A stretch of 64,000 nucleotides of DNA. Origin: Aldehydirespirator sp965116665. Its GTDB lineage: Bacteria; Actinomycetota; Acidimicrobiia; Acidimicrobiales; Aldehydirespiratoraceae. A model generated the notes under the pieces. That model searched no databases. It was not told the DNA's origin and saw only the letters and a program-made list of their open reading frames with translations. The stretch lies in assembly GCA_965116665.1 (NCBI GenBank), contig OZ220709.1, forward strand, positions 1-64,000, read 5' to 3'. Shown in pieces: positions 7,483-15,845 of the stretch. A program made the translations under genes and the position numbers. Every line of letters begins with the position of its first letter. Position 1 is the stretch's first letter.

Positions 7483-8832
7483 ATGACCGTCGATGAAGAG
7501 CTGATCGCACCCGACTACGACGACCTGAATCGGCAGTTCTACCACGAGGACGGCCCCGGCGAGTTCCTGCTGATGCGCTTCCACGCGCTCTGCGTGATCG
7601 GAGGCGCTTATGAGCCGTTCAAGGACATCTTGGCTGAGGGAGTCGAGTTCGCGGGAAGCACCCTCTCGCTTGTCGGTTCGACCGACGACCCGGACCCAAC
7701 TGAGGTCGAATCTGATCGAGCCTTCCAGCAGCACTACCTACGAATCGAGACCCACCACCTCAAACACCTAGCCATCGAGACGCTGCTGCGGCTGTTCCTA
7801 GGCCACAAGGACTCTCCAGAATGCCCCTGGTTCGAGATATCGAAGGAGCTTGACTTCCGCAAGTTCAAGGAGACCGTTGACACGCTCATCGTGAACGCCA
7901 GGCGGGAGGCGCTCCAATCAGATGTCGCCTTCGTCATCTTGGGACACTCAGGAGACTTGACGACGGCCAGCGAGGAGGTCGTGAACTACAGCTCCAACCT
8001 CGCACGGTTCCTGCGGTTGTTCGCGAACGACTGGTTGCAGGAAGCGAAGTCCTACAACGCAACCAAGCACGGGTTGACGGCCATCCCAGGCGAAGCGAAC
8101 CTCCGCATCGGGGTCTCGCCGGACAGAATGCACGAGATCGCCTACGGCGACCGGCTGGCTCATCTCTCCACCAAGGGTTGGATCGACGGCAGACGCGACT
8201 GGTTTGTGACCACACGTTGGATTCGCAAAGAACACGCGGTTCCGTCCACTTACCTCACCATCCAGATGCTCAGGGCACTGTGGAAGGTGGCGCGAGTCAG
8301 GTACGGCATCTCCGCGGACAGTGGCCCGCTGGAGTTGCCATCTCCAGACTTCACTCCCGAGAGCCTGCGGGAGTTGGAAGGTAGCTCCACGCGTGAAGCC
8401 TCCGTGAGCGCCCTTACAGAATTCAAGAACCCGCCATCTCCAACGAATGCCGAGCCTACGGAGACGGAAGACGTGGGCGAAGCTGCGTCAGGGACGAGTC
8501 GCATCGCGACCCTCTGGAACCAAACAAGAGCCAGCAGGATTCTCGACCGCTTCTCCCGTGGCCTCCAGTGGTTGGGACGATGGCTGCTGCGCTTCGTGCT
8601 CCGCACGATCCGGGCGTTCCTAGCGGGCGTCGGAGCCTTCGCATTGCTCTCCTTGCTCACCGTGCGCTCCGTAGGGATTGAGCACGTCTCCGTTGACGGC
8701 TTCCTCGGACTGATCGTGATGGGAGGGGTGATCGGCGTCGTGCTGCAACGCTCGTTCAAGAAGTTCGCGCTCTTGCGGAGCGCAGGAGAACTCTTGACTC
8801 TGAGGGTGGCCGTCCTAGCAGGAACCGAGTGA
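7483..8832 (+). CDS. Unknown protein with C-terminal membrane segments
   Basis: A 449-residue protein not matched to a family. The N-terminal ~300 residues are soluble and mainly helical with many charged residues. Residues about 375-430 hold two hydrophobic segments (TIRAFLAGVGAFALLSLL and DGFLGLIVMGGVIGVVL), followed by a basic tail. It is therefore a tail-region membrane protein with a large cytosolic domain. GAGGAGG six bases before ATG 7483 decides the start against the ATG at 7465. A small membrane protein gene follows after 3 bases, suggesting a two-gene unit. It lies in an island with nuclease-like genes; a defence or signalling role is only a guess. Confidence 0.65.
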   Translation: MTVDEELIAPDYDDLNRQFYHEDGPGEFLLMRFHALCVIGGAYEPFKDILAEGVEFAGSTLSLVGSTDDPDPTEVESDRAFQQHYLRIETHHLKHLAIETLLRLFLGHKDSPECPWFEISKELDFRKFKETVDTLIVNARREALQSDVAFVILGHSGDLTTASEEVVNYSSNLARFLRLFANDWLQEAKSYNATKHGLTAIPGEANLRIGVSPDRMHEIAYGDRLAHLSTKGWIDGRRDWFVTTRWIRKEHAVPSTYLTIQMLRALWKVARVRYGISADSGPLELPSPDFTPESLRELEGSSTREASVSALTEFKNPPSPTNAEPTETEDVGEAASGTSRIATLWNQTRASRILDRFSRGLQWLGRWLLRFVLRTIRAFLAGVGAFALLSLLTVRSVGIEHVSVDGFLGLIVMGGVIGVVLQRSFKKFALLRSAGELLTLRVAVLAGTE

Positions 8833-8835
8833 TTC

Positions 8836-9021
8836 ATGAGCAGACACCACAGCTACCGATCCGGTGTGTCGCGAGACGCCGTGCAGTTCTTCTGGATCGT
8901 CGTGCTTCTGCTGGTGTTCGGCGTCCTGTGGGCGACCAGGTGGGGCACAGCCATCCTCGGCTGGGCAGGCGACCTCGTGGTAGACCAGATCAACGAGATC
9001 GGCAACACGCAGCCCGATTGA
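8836..9021 (+). CDS. 61-residue small membrane protein
   Basis: Starts 3 bases after the stop of the upstream membrane gene. It begins MSRHHSYRSGVSRDAVQFFW, then has one hydrophobic helix (IVVLLLVFGVLWATRW) and a polar tail ending NTQPD. Close spacing and the shared membrane character suggest it works with the upstream 449-residue protein. No family recognised. Confidence 0.55.
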   Translation: MSRHHSYRSGVSRDAVQFFWIVVLLLVFGVLWATRWGTAILGWAGDLVVDQINEIGNTQPD

Positions 9022-9159
9022 TCTCCAGTCGTACACAGCCGCCATCGAGCCGCAGATGCTCTCACGGACACCTATAGCCTGCACGCCGTCGAAGAGCGGT
9101 GGGGCGCTAAGCCGGGTTCCAGGCGTCCGCTGCTAACGCGAGGAAGATGGGAGGGCGAT

Positions 9160-9825
9160 TTGTCCAACCAAGAGCTTGCTTGGGAGACACCGGGCGTGTG
9201 CCCGTCATGTGGCGTTGTCACAGATCACATCTGGTTCGGTGAGGTCACGGCAGAGGTCTATGACCGCGAGATGGACAGGGATGTCGGACACCTGATGGAA
9301 GGCAGCCAAGGCAAGTTGCTCGTATCCATTTGCATGTCCGAGCAGTGCAAGGCCCTGAGCCTCTGGATAGAGCATCCCACCGCGGCAGGGAGCGAGACCG
9401 AGTTGGTGTATCCGCACGCGGGTGTCCGCATCCCACCCGCAGAAGGGCTGGAGGACAATGAGACCCAGCTCTACGAAGAGGCGGCTGCGGTCGCTCGAAT
9501 ATCACCCAGAGCGGCGAGCGCCTTGGTGCGTGTTCTGCTAGAGGCGCTTCTGAAGCGTCATCTAGCGGCTGCGGATCGCCCGGTCAAGGACAAGCGACTG
9601 GAGGAGTTGATCGATCAGGCCGTCGAACATCTTGCGCTGTCTCCTACCTTGGAGAAGGGGCTGACGGCCATCCGCAAACGCGGCAACGCCACCATGCATG
9701 ATCCCTACGGCCTGACTGACCAAACCCGCTCTCAGGAGCTGCCCAGGCTGTTCCAAGCGGTGGACCAGCTTGTCGATGAACTACACGTCACGCCACAGAT
9801 ATGGGACTTGATGGCAGAGAAGTGA
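9160..9825 (+). CDS. DUF4145-domain protein
   Basis: A 221-residue protein. An N-terminal CPSCG motif (residues about 13-17), with a later CMSEQCK, forms a likely zinc ribbon. The C-terminal half fits DUF4145: a helix with RISPRAASALVRVLLEALLK, then LEELIDQAVE and the signature IRKRGNATMHD. DUF4145 proteins are HEPN-like helical domains often found near restriction, phage-defence or mobile genes. The start is TTG with GGGAGGG just before it; a nearby ATG (9147) is out of frame. The island context fits a defence or mobile-element role, but the partner is not evident. Confidence 0.75.
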   Translation: MSNQELAWETPGVCPSCGVVTDHIWFGEVTAEVYDREMDRDVGHLMEGSQGKLLVSICMSEQCKALSLWIEHPTAAGSETELVYPHAGVRIPPAEGLEDNETQLYEEAAAVARISPRAASALVRVLLEALLKRHLAAADRPVKDKRLEELIDQAVEHLALSPTLEKGLTAIRKRGNATMHDPYGLTDQTRSQELPRLFQAVDQLVDELHVTPQIWDLMAEK

Positions 9826-9862
9826 GACGACGCTGACGCGCACGCTGCGTTGACTCCAGCAG

Positions 9863-10201
9863 TCAAGACTGCCAGCCGCCGCTTCTGGTCTTGTTGTAGG
9901 TCGGGTTGCGGCCTCTGTTGCTCTTGCGGAACCGGGCGAGCTTGGCACCTTCCCAGCGTCGGGCCTTCTGTCTGGACATCCCGCCCGTCTCCACCTTCAG
10001 CCGTCCACGTTTGCCTGCACGCCGATGCTGAGCAGCGCGACGGCGAGGGTTGTTCGTGATCCCCACGTACTTCACCCTGCCGCCCCTACCACGGATCGTG
10101 TAACCCCGCACCGGTCGCCCTCGGGCTGAACTGCTTCGGGATGGACTCCTGCGGCGTGAACTCGCCCGGTTTCTGCTGCTTGATCGTCGGTAGCGTGCCA
10201 T
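9863..10201 (-). CDS. Small GIY-YIG-type nuclease-like protein
   Basis: A 112-residue, strongly basic protein. An Arg/Ser-rich N-terminus (about 35 residues) precedes a compact GIY-YIG-like core: GYTIRGRGG standing for the GIY strand, then KYVGITNNPRRRAAQHRR (YVG with the family Arg), a Glu in ARRWEGAKLARF matching the catalytic Glu, and RNPTYNKT matching the closing Asn motif. GIY-YIG domains cut DNA in homing endonucleases and repair enzymes. Here the domain is near its minimum size, with the basic arm as a possible DNA-binding extension. The ATG at 10201 is preferred to an upstream TTG. It stands alone on its strand; no partner is obvious. Confidence 0.6.
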   Translation of the reverse strand: MARYRRSSSRNRASSRRRSPSRSSSARGRPVRGYTIRGRGGRVKYVGITNNPRRRAAQHRRAGKRGRLKVETGGMSRQKARRWEGAKLARFRKSNRGRNPTYNKTRSGGWQS

Positions 10202-10248
10202 CGCCAGCAAGCTAGTTCGATGGTGCGACAGCAACGCAACGCTGACGG

Positions 10249-11280
10249 TCAGCCAGCAAGCACCTCAGCACGGCGCACGATCTTGTGCTGTGGGGCGTCA
10301 CCCGTCTTGAACAGCCGCAACACGATGTCGGCTCTCTCATAGAATGCCCTGCCAGTGACCCACACCTCATCGAAGTAGTCGAACGTGAGAGTGTCGAAAA
10401 CATGGTACGGGCAGGGTTCAGGCGCGTCGGGAGCTAGCCACGCAGGGCCGAAGTATTCGTCAAGCTGAATGGCGGCCATGTTGCTGTCGAGCACCACGAA
10501 CAGCCACCTCCGATCTGGCGCGCTCCTCATCTGATCTCTGACGGTCTTCGCATCAATGCAATCCCGCAACGTGGCCAACAGATGCTCATACTCACCTCCA
10601 GCGGCGTCAGAGACCGCTGGATTAGTTCGCACCATCCCGGCCTGTGAGCCTTCCGGCTCAGAAACCCGCCATACCCACACACGGCGAGCGAGCGTTACTC
10701 CGTCGTCCACGAGAAGCTGCGGGTACCAGTAGCCGGTCAGTTGGCCCCAATCAAGCAGGAACTCCTCGAAACTCACGCCACGAGCAGATGCCCTCTGCCA
10801 TTCTGCACCCCAATTGTGACTGGCGAAATGGTCCCGAGGGTCTACAAGCCGCGCTTCGACGGCCTCCAACATCTGCTTCGGTGTGCCTCCCCGAGCCTCC
10901 ACGTCAACCAGCACGTCGATGAGTGCCTCAACCAATCCCCCTACGGGACGTTTGTTGTTGCATGGAGCGTGGTCGTAGACCTCTGCGTCCCACACCAGCG
11001 ACAGCCGAGATTCGGGCCACTTCTTGCGCGAGCGCCGCCGTACCAGAGCGTCATCGTCTGGGTGTTCTTCAGCTAGCTGGCTCTCGAACTTCCGTCCGGC
11101 CTCGTTGGTGGCCCAGACGACCTCAACATCGGCTTCCCGTGTGTCCGCTGTCTTCACCCTCCAGTCCGCGATGGGGTCGCTGCCCGGAGGCTCCAAGCGC
11201 TCAACATTGGTCAAGTCCTCAAACTCGCGTATGAGGCGGATTGCCAGCCGCTCTTCGACTGTGGAATCGTCCTCAGGCAC
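10249..11280 (-). CDS. Unknown protein, possible nuclease-like N-terminus
   Basis: A 343-residue soluble protein starting at GTG. The N-terminus (RLIREFEDLTNVERL, then DPIADWRVKTADTREADVEVV) has a spacing of Asp, Asp and Glu between beta-like strands that recalls the PD-(D/E)XK fold. However, no lysine follows in the usual place, so this is weak. The remainder (Trp-rich, with LFVVLDSNMAAIQL and HVFDTLTFDYFDEVW) is not recognised. It neighbours a GIY-YIG gene upstream on the same strand direction and small membrane genes, all unassigned. Call it hypothetical. Confidence 0.55.
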   Translation of the reverse strand: MPEDDSTVEERLAIRLIREFEDLTNVERLEPPGSDPIADWRVKTADTREADVEVVWATNEAGRKFESQLAEEHPDDDALVRRRSRKKWPESRLSLVWDAEVYDHAPCNNKRPVGGLVEALIDVLVDVEARGGTPKQMLEAVEARLVDPRDHFASHNWGAEWQRASARGVSFEEFLLDWGQLTGYWYPQLLVDDGVTLARRVWVWRVSEPEGSQAGMVRTNPAVSDAAGGEYEHLLATLRDCIDAKTVRDQMRSAPDRRWLFVVLDSNMAAIQLDEYFGPAWLAPDAPEPCPYHVFDTLTFDYFDEVWVTGRAFYERADIVLRLFKTGDAPQHKIVRRAEVLAG

Positions 11281-11334
11281 AGCAGGCGAGGCTACCTACC
11301 GCGGTCCACGGCTGATGCTGCCGAGAAGTCCGAT

Positions 11335-11538
11335 TCAGCCGTCCGTTGCTTCTCGGGTGTGGATCGGACCTTCGGGACGCCGACGCACCTCGGCCTCGCC
11401 TACCCCGCGGACATCGCTCTGAGAGGTGATCTTCTTGGAGGCAGGCTTGCGGCGACCCCGCGTGTCTTCCTCGCCCGTGCCGTTGCCGTTGCGCTTCAGC
11501 CGGGACGGGCGTCGGGGTTCAGTCTCAGAAGGTGGCAT
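11335..11538 (-). CDS. 67-residue charged, low-complexity protein
   Basis: Starts inside the end of the upstream membrane-protein gene: its ATG overlaps the final codons by 14 bases in another frame. The product is rich in Arg, Lys, Glu and Gly (for example RNGNGTGEEDTRGRRKPASK) and predicted disordered. The overlap with a membrane-protein gene suggests coupled translation. The ribosome site is weak, and no family is recognised. Confidence 0.35.
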   Translation of the reverse strand: MPPSETEPRRPSRLKRNGNGTGEEDTRGRRKPASKKITSQSDVRGVGEAEVRRRPEGPIHTREATDG

Positions 11539-12073
11539 CGGCCCAGAATAGCGCGATGCCGACCACTGCCGTACCCGCCGCAATGAGGCTCGCTGTGTAT
11601 AGCTGTGCTCGCCTACGGAGTTTCTCACGCGAGTCCTTCGCGTATCCGTCTAGGTCTGTGGCTAGTGCCTTGTAGAGCCTTGCTGACGGCCACGTCAGAG
11701 TGGGTTCTACGTGCTTCTCGATGATCTTCAGAGGACCAAGCTCTGCGGTGAACTTCGCAGGCCGCGAGACCAACGCGCTGGTCACAATAAGCGCCGCCGT
11801 GCTTAGGGCGAAGATCACCACTCCAGCCCACCCGCAGAAGCCCAACGTGCCTTCCTTGACTGCATCAGGAGCGAGGTTCGCCACGACGGTCCCTGCGATG
11901 AGAACAACCGACACCAGAGCCAGCGACCGAGTTCTCAGCGCCTCCAACGCCCGCACATTCGCGTCCAGCCAGTGCACCCCGGACTCGTAGGCCAGCCTGC
12001 TACCGACCAGTTCAGCTTCGTCGCGTTGTTGCTGCCGTCTCTTCTTCCGCTGCTTCCTCTTGCTCGCAGTCAT
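11525..12073 (-). CDS. Small integral membrane protein (SLATT-like in shape)
   Basis: A 182-residue protein with a very basic N-terminus (KRKQRKKRRQQQRDE), a helix, then hydrophobic segments at about 50-70 (LALVSVVLIAGTVVANLA), 80-102 (WAGVVIFALSTAALIVTSAL) and 160-178. The amphipathic helix before the first TM pair and the lack of transporter motifs recall SLATT-type membrane effectors of conflict systems. No sequence signature proves this. A small charged gene overlaps its 3' end. Function unknown. Confidence 0.55.
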   Translation of the reverse strand: MTASKRKQRKKRRQQQRDEAELVGSRLAYESGVHWLDANVRALEALRTRSLALVSVVLIAGTVVANLAPDAVKEGTLGFCGWAGVVIFALSTAALIVTSALVSRPAKFTAELGPLKIIEKHVEPTLTWPSARLYKALATDLDGYAKDSREKLRRRAQLYTASLIAAGTAVVGIALFWADATF

Positions 12074-12103
12074 CAGACCCTCCGCTGCGTCCTGGCATGT
12101 CGT

Positions 12104-12418
12104 CTAGCAGGCGTGATCATCCAGCCATCGGTGCGCGGCTGAGTCGGCGTCCTCACAGGAGTCGTAGGTCTCCGACTCGACTTGTTCGATCCCGTAGCAG
12201 GACTCGGATATTCGACGGTGGACCTGCCTGTCGCGGATGTCCTTCACCAACTGGTCAACGCCGTCTCGGGGAGCCTTGGCGGTGGTGTAGTCATCTGTCG
12301 CTGCGATGCCGGTCATCCGCCACCTGCCCGTTTCGTTGCAGAACTCCACGACGGCGACCACCCCGCTCTCGCCGTCCTCGAAGTAGCGCGGCGGGTACAG
12401 CCACAGTCCTTTCGTCAC
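12104..12418 (-). CDS. 104-residue hypothetical protein
   Basis: GTG start (VTKGLWLYPPRYFEDGESGV) with GAGAGG seven bases upstream; a TTG five codons earlier is less likely. The protein is acidic towards its C-terminus and has several Cys in the last third (SESCYG, YDSCEDAD, DDHAC). Its N-terminal half looks like a small beta sheet. No family recognised. Confidence 0.5.
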   Translation of the reverse strand: MTKGLWLYPPRYFEDGESGVVAVVEFCNETGRWRMTGIAATDDYTTAKAPRDGVDQLVKDIRDRQVHRRISESCYGIEQVESETYDSCEDADSAAHRWLDDHAC

Positions 12419-12514
12419 GAAGTCACCTCTCAATCGCTACGCGGCCAGTACGTGTAGCAGGCAGTCGGCCCAATCGCACCCGTGGCTCGTCCGCGAGAAG
12501 GCTCCTCCGGTGGC

Positions 12515-12938
12515 CTATCCGTCGCCTGCTTCCGGCTGCTCCTCATCGTCGGGGGTTTCCTCTGCGTCCTCTGGCACAGAGCTATCCCGTTCTTCATGTT
12601 GCAGAAACCTCAACGGCACCTTCTCAGACCTGAGGGTCGCTCCCGATCCCAACCGGGCCACCACCTGTGCCTTGCGAGACCCAGCAAGCGACGTGATGTC
12701 GAAATCAGCCAGACGAGCGGTTGCATGAGCATCAAGGAGAACAGTGATCGAATCTCGCGGAGGTATCCCGAACGGGCAGGGCGGAGAGTTGTTGCTGCCG
12801 CTATAAGGGACTTCTTCTCGGTCACCCAAGACCACCTTGGTCTCCTCCACTAGTTCTGTCAACGCCCCAGCGTTGGTGAACTCCAGCGCTATCTCCCCAG
12901 GCTCATCCGACGGTCCGCGATACAGGTCGCGGATCGGG
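12515..12938 (-). pseudogene. 3' part of a membrane-protein gene split by the IS21 element
   Basis: An open frame without its own good start runs from the IS left end (12938) to a stop at 12515. It reads HPIRDLYRGPSDEPGEIALE and on through a beta-rich domain to an acidic C-terminus (EDAEETPDDEEQPEAGDG). Joining it to the fragment at 15276-15702, with one copy of the TCGGG duplication removed, gives an uninterrupted 846-base frame. The junction reads RGIRPIRDLYRG. This domain is therefore the cytosolic or external C-terminal half of a 281-residue membrane protein. A TTG at 12862 could start a short remnant product. Confidence 0.85.
12934..12938. repeat. Target-site duplication, left copy (TCGGG)
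   Basis: Five bases TCGGG directly precede the IS left terminus TGTGAGCGC. The same five bases follow the right terminus at 15276-15280. This length fits IS21-family insertions (4-8 bp). Confidence 0.9.
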
Positions 12939-13093
12939 TGTGAGCGCTAGCTGAATCTCGCGTTATGCGCTAACTGAAATTCGCGTTGGCGTCGGGGGTC
13001 TTCTGGCCCGGCATCAGCATCCACCAACTGCGGGGGTGGCTCCCCCAGCGTGTCGAGCGACCAAGCCACGACAGCGCTGGAGGAGCCGGCCCC

Positions 13094-14410
13094 ATGATGA
13101 ACCAGGAGACCTACGTGAAGCTAGAGGACCTGCACAAGCAGGGTTGGACGATCAAGGAGATCGCCGCGGAGACCGGGTATCACCCGGCCACGATCTCGAA
13201 GTGGCTCAAGTGCGGGCCGCCTGTGAGACGGGCGGTGAGCGACGAAGCGAAGGTGATGACGGCCCGTTGGGCAGAGCGGATCGAGGCGCTGGTGAGGGCG
13301 TATCCGCGGCTTTTGGGTGTCAGCGTGTGGCGCTGTCTGCGGGCCGAGGGCTTCGAGGGGTGTTATTCGACGGTGACTGGGGAGCTGCGCCGGATCCGGG
13401 GCCCGAGGTTCACAGCGGCGGATCGGGTGTCGGTGCCGATTCACACCGATCCCGGCGAGGAGGCCCAGTTCGACTTCTGCAACCTCGACGCAGTCGCTCG
13501 ACGCTGGGGCTGGCGCGGCCCGCTGCGCTGTTTCGGGATGATCTTGTGCTGGAGCCGGCACCGGGTGTGGTGGTTCTGTGGCAGCGAGGACCGCAACAGC
13601 ACCTTCGAGGGCATGGTGCGGTTCTTTGAGGCCGTCGGCGGCGCCCCGGCGGTGTGCCGCACCGACCGGATGGGCGCGCTGGGAACCTCTCAGGGATCTC
13701 GGTTCGTGCTGTGTCCCGCGGCGGTTGAGTTCGCGGCCCATCACAGCACAAGGATCGCCGCGTGCCGCGCCGGCGACGCCAAGCGCAAGGGCAAAGTCGA
13801 GCGGCCGTTTCGGCAGTTGCGTGAGACGCTCATTCCCGAGATCGAAGCCGAGGGCGTGCCGGAGTCGCTCGACGAGCTCAACCGGCGCGCCGAGCTGTGG
13901 CTGGCCGCGCATGTGCATGCTGTGGCCTCGCGCAGCACCGGCGCCCGCCCCTGTGAGCGTCTCATCGTTGAGCGGCCGTTCCTGTCGCCTCTGCCGGCGG
14001 GCCGCTTCGACACCGACTACGTCCAAGTGCGCCGTGTGCACAACATCTTGCCGTTCGTGAGCGTCGACGGCGTGCGCTACTCGGTGCCGCCTGAGACCCT
14101 CGGACAGCTCACAGAGGTCCGCCGTCGGGTGGGATCTGAGCGTTTGGAGGTGCGTTGGGCCGGGCGGCTCGTCGCGGTCCACACTGTCGCCGCGGGCCGC
14201 GGCGACGACGTGTGGGACCCCATCCACCGCCAGGCCGCCGAGACCGCGGCCCTCGCCGGGCGCCCGCGGCGGCCGCGGCTGCGCCTCGCTGCTGCGAACC
14301 CCGAACCCGAACCCGGCCTCATCGACGTCGGCGACGGCTTCGACGTCGACCCCGTGGACCTGTCACAGCGCTACCCGCTGACCACCGCCGACGGCGAGGC
14401 CCAGCGATGA
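13094..14410 (+). CDS. istA: IS21 transposase IstA
   Basis: A 438-residue transposase. An N-terminal helix-turn-helix (WTIKEIAAETGYHPATISKW, about residues 15-35) binds the element ends. The integrase-type catalytic core shows the DDE triad: Asp in EEAQFDFCN (about 120), Asp in CRTDRMGAL (about 193), and Glu in KRKGKVERPF (about 236). The C-terminal part matches the Mu transposase-like domain (LPFVSVDGVRYSVPPETLG). The ATG at 13094, after an AGGAG site, is chosen over an in-frame extension to 12986 that runs into the left-end repeats. Its stop overlaps the istB start. Length is normal for the family and all catalytic residues are present. Confidence 0.95.
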   Translation: MMNQETYVKLEDLHKQGWTIKEIAAETGYHPATISKWLKCGPPVRRAVSDEAKVMTARWAERIEALVRAYPRLLGVSVWRCLRAEGFEGCYSTVTGELRRIRGPRFTAADRVSVPIHTDPGEEAQFDFCNLDAVARRWGWRGPLRCFGMILCWSRHRVWWFCGSEDRNSTFEGMVRFFEAVGGAPAVCRTDRMGALGTSQGSRFVLCPAAVEFAAHHSTRIAACRAGDAKRKGKVERPFRQLRETLIPEIEAEGVPESLDELNRRAELWLAAHVHAVASRSTGARPCERLIVERPFLSPLPAGRFDTDYVQVRRVHNILPFVSVDGVRYSVPPETLGQLTEVRRRVGSERLEVRWAGRLVAVHTVAAGRGDDVWDPIHRQAAETAALAGRPRRPRLRLAAANPEPEPGLIDVGDGFDVDPVDLSQRYPLTTADGEAQR

Positions 14411-15195
14411 GCGGCCTCTATGAGCAGATCAAAGACGACCTCGGCTACCTGCGCCTCGACGCCGCGGCCGGATGTTTCGCCGCCCTCGCCGAGCAGGCCC
14501 ACACAGACGGCTGGACCCACATCGAGTTCCTCGCCCGGCTCATCGACACCCAAGCCACAGCCGACCGCGACCGCCGCCTCACAGCCCGGATGCGCTACGC
14601 GAGGTTCCCGTTCCATCGACGCATCGAGGACTTCGACTTCGAGTTCCAGCCCACAGTGGACCCCAAACTCGTCGCCGACCTCGCCACCTTGAGATTCATC
14701 GACGAGCACCGGCCCATCATCTTCTTGGGCCAGCCCGGCTGCGGCAAGACCCACCTCGCCGTCGCGCTCGCGATCTGTGCCGTCGAAGCCGGCTACCGCG
14801 GCTACTTCACCACCGCCGACGCCATGGTCAAGACCCTGCTGCGCGCCGACCACGACGGCACCGCCTCCACCAAGATCAAGACCTACACATCGCCCACCGT
14901 GTTGGTGATCGACGACGTCGGGCTCATCCCCCTCAAGACACCCGACGCCTCGGCATGGTTCTTCGAGGTCGTCAACACCCGCTACAACCGCGGCAGCCCC
15001 ACCATCGTCACCACCAACCGAGGCCTGCCAGAGTGGGGCAGCGCCTTCGGCGACACCGTCGTCGCAGCAGCCATCCTGGACCGGCTCATGCACAACGCCG
15101 TCGTGTTCAACATCCGCGGCCCCAGCTGGCGCCTCCGCGACCACACCGGCCTCGAGATCGCCACCACCGAACCCGCCCAACGCAGAACCCGCTAA
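14407..15195 (+). CDS. istB: IS21 helper ATPase IstB
   Basis: A 262-residue AAA+ ATPase that assists IstA in target selection and strand transfer. Walker A is GQPGCGKTH (about residue 108), Walker B is VLVIDDVGL (about 165), and sensor-like TIVTTNRGL follows. The N-terminal DnaC-like region (LRLDAAAGCFAALAEQA) fits the family. ATG 14407 overlaps the istA stop (ATGA), the usual IS21 arrangement; the longer in-frame extension into istA is an artefact. It appears intact. Confidence 0.95.
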   Translation: MSGLYEQIKDDLGYLRLDAAAGCFAALAEQAHTDGWTHIEFLARLIDTQATADRDRRLTARMRYARFPFHRRIEDFDFEFQPTVDPKLVADLATLRFIDEHRPIIFLGQPGCGKTHLAVALAICAVEAGYRGYFTTADAMVKTLLRADHDGTASTKIKTYTSPTVLVIDDVGLIPLKTPDASAWFFEVVNTRYNRGSPTIVTTNRGLPEWGSAFGDTVVAAAILDRLMHNAVVFNIRGPSWRLRDHTGLEIATTEPAQRRTR

Positions 15196-15275
15196 CCTCA
15201 CCAGCGCCGACCGGAACCCTCGCCACGACGCGACTCTCCGTTAGCACCAATCGCGACTCTCGCTTAGCGCCAACA

Positions 15276-15280
15276 TCGGG
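15276..15280. repeat. Target-site duplication, right copy (TCGGG)
   Basis: TCGGG immediately follows the right terminus ...GCGCCAACA and matches 12934-12938. Confidence 0.9.
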
Positions 15281-15702
15281 CGGATGCCCCGACTACCGGA
15301 CTGGACGATCCCTCCCACCAGATACGGCCCCTTCGTCCACTTGGTGAACCATCGCATGGACACAGGAGCCGCTCGCTTCCTCGCCTCAGCAGCCTGATGA
15401 ACGGCTGTCCATACCAGAGCAACGGTCGCCAAAGTTGTCACCGCCGCTGCGCTAGCCGTGACAGCGGCGGCTTCCTCAGCCACAGCCAAACCAGCCGTTG
15501 ACAACAGATCGAACGCCTTCAACAACAAGTATGCGCTGAACCCCACGACGAGCACCGCGTAGCAGATCATCGTAACCCAAAGGACTCCACGCCAGCGGAA
15601 GCCGCCTCGTCGGGTAGCAGCGCCCCATATCCGCTGACCCTGCCATCGCAGCCATCGCCCAATCCGGCGTCTCACCGTCTCGCGCTGCCCCGCATCCGTC
15701 AT
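15276..15702 (-). pseudogene. 5' part of a membrane-protein gene split by the IS21 element
   Basis: ATG 15702 opens a frame with a basic N-terminus (RRRIGRWLRWQGQRIWG) and two membrane segments: VLWVTMICYAVLVVGFSAYL and a second Ala/Val-rich helix ending VALVWTAVHQAAEARKR. A short domain with MRWFTKWTKGPYLVGGIV follows. At the IS edge the natural frame (SRGIRP) is lost and about 11 foreign residues follow before a stop at 15241. The missing 3' half lies at 12515-12938 on the other side of the element. The original was a 281-residue two-TM protein with a C-terminal soluble domain, a common layout among unassigned actinobacterial proteins. Confidence 0.85.
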
Positions 15703-15845
15703 CCCTGCAACTTACCCATGCTCCGGCTAGCAACGTGCGCCCGTGCCAGACCTGAGGTGGCTCCGAACGACCCTCTGAGTCCTTCGCGCCACCATCCGGG
15801 CCTGCCGCTGGTGGGGCTGTCACAAGGCCCCGTTAAGTTACAACC

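Larger units (their letters stand above)
12939..15275 (+). mobile_element. IS21-family insertion sequence (2337 bp), apparently intact
   Basis: The element begins TGTGAGCGCTA and ends in the inverted TAGCGCCAACA. Each end carries two copies of a ~19-base site: GCGCTAGCTGAATCTCGCG at 12944-12962 and GCGCTAACTGAAATTCGCG at 12967-12985, with the inverted matches at 15229-15247 and 15252-15270. The centre-to-centre spacing is 23 bases at both ends. Such multiple end repeats are typical of IS21 transposase binding sites. It contains istA and istB, overlapping by ATGA. A perfect 5-bp duplication (TCGGG) flanks it, so the insertion is recent enough to leave clean edges. It interrupts a membrane-protein gene. 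Confidence 0.95.

Noticed and set aside
11335..11628. Longer 97-residue version of the small charged frame
   Set aside because: It would overlap the membrane-protein gene by over 100 bases with no ribosome site; the shorter start at 11538 is more likely.
13121..14227. 368-residue antisense frame in istA
   Set aside because: Shadow of the transposase; no conserved motif.
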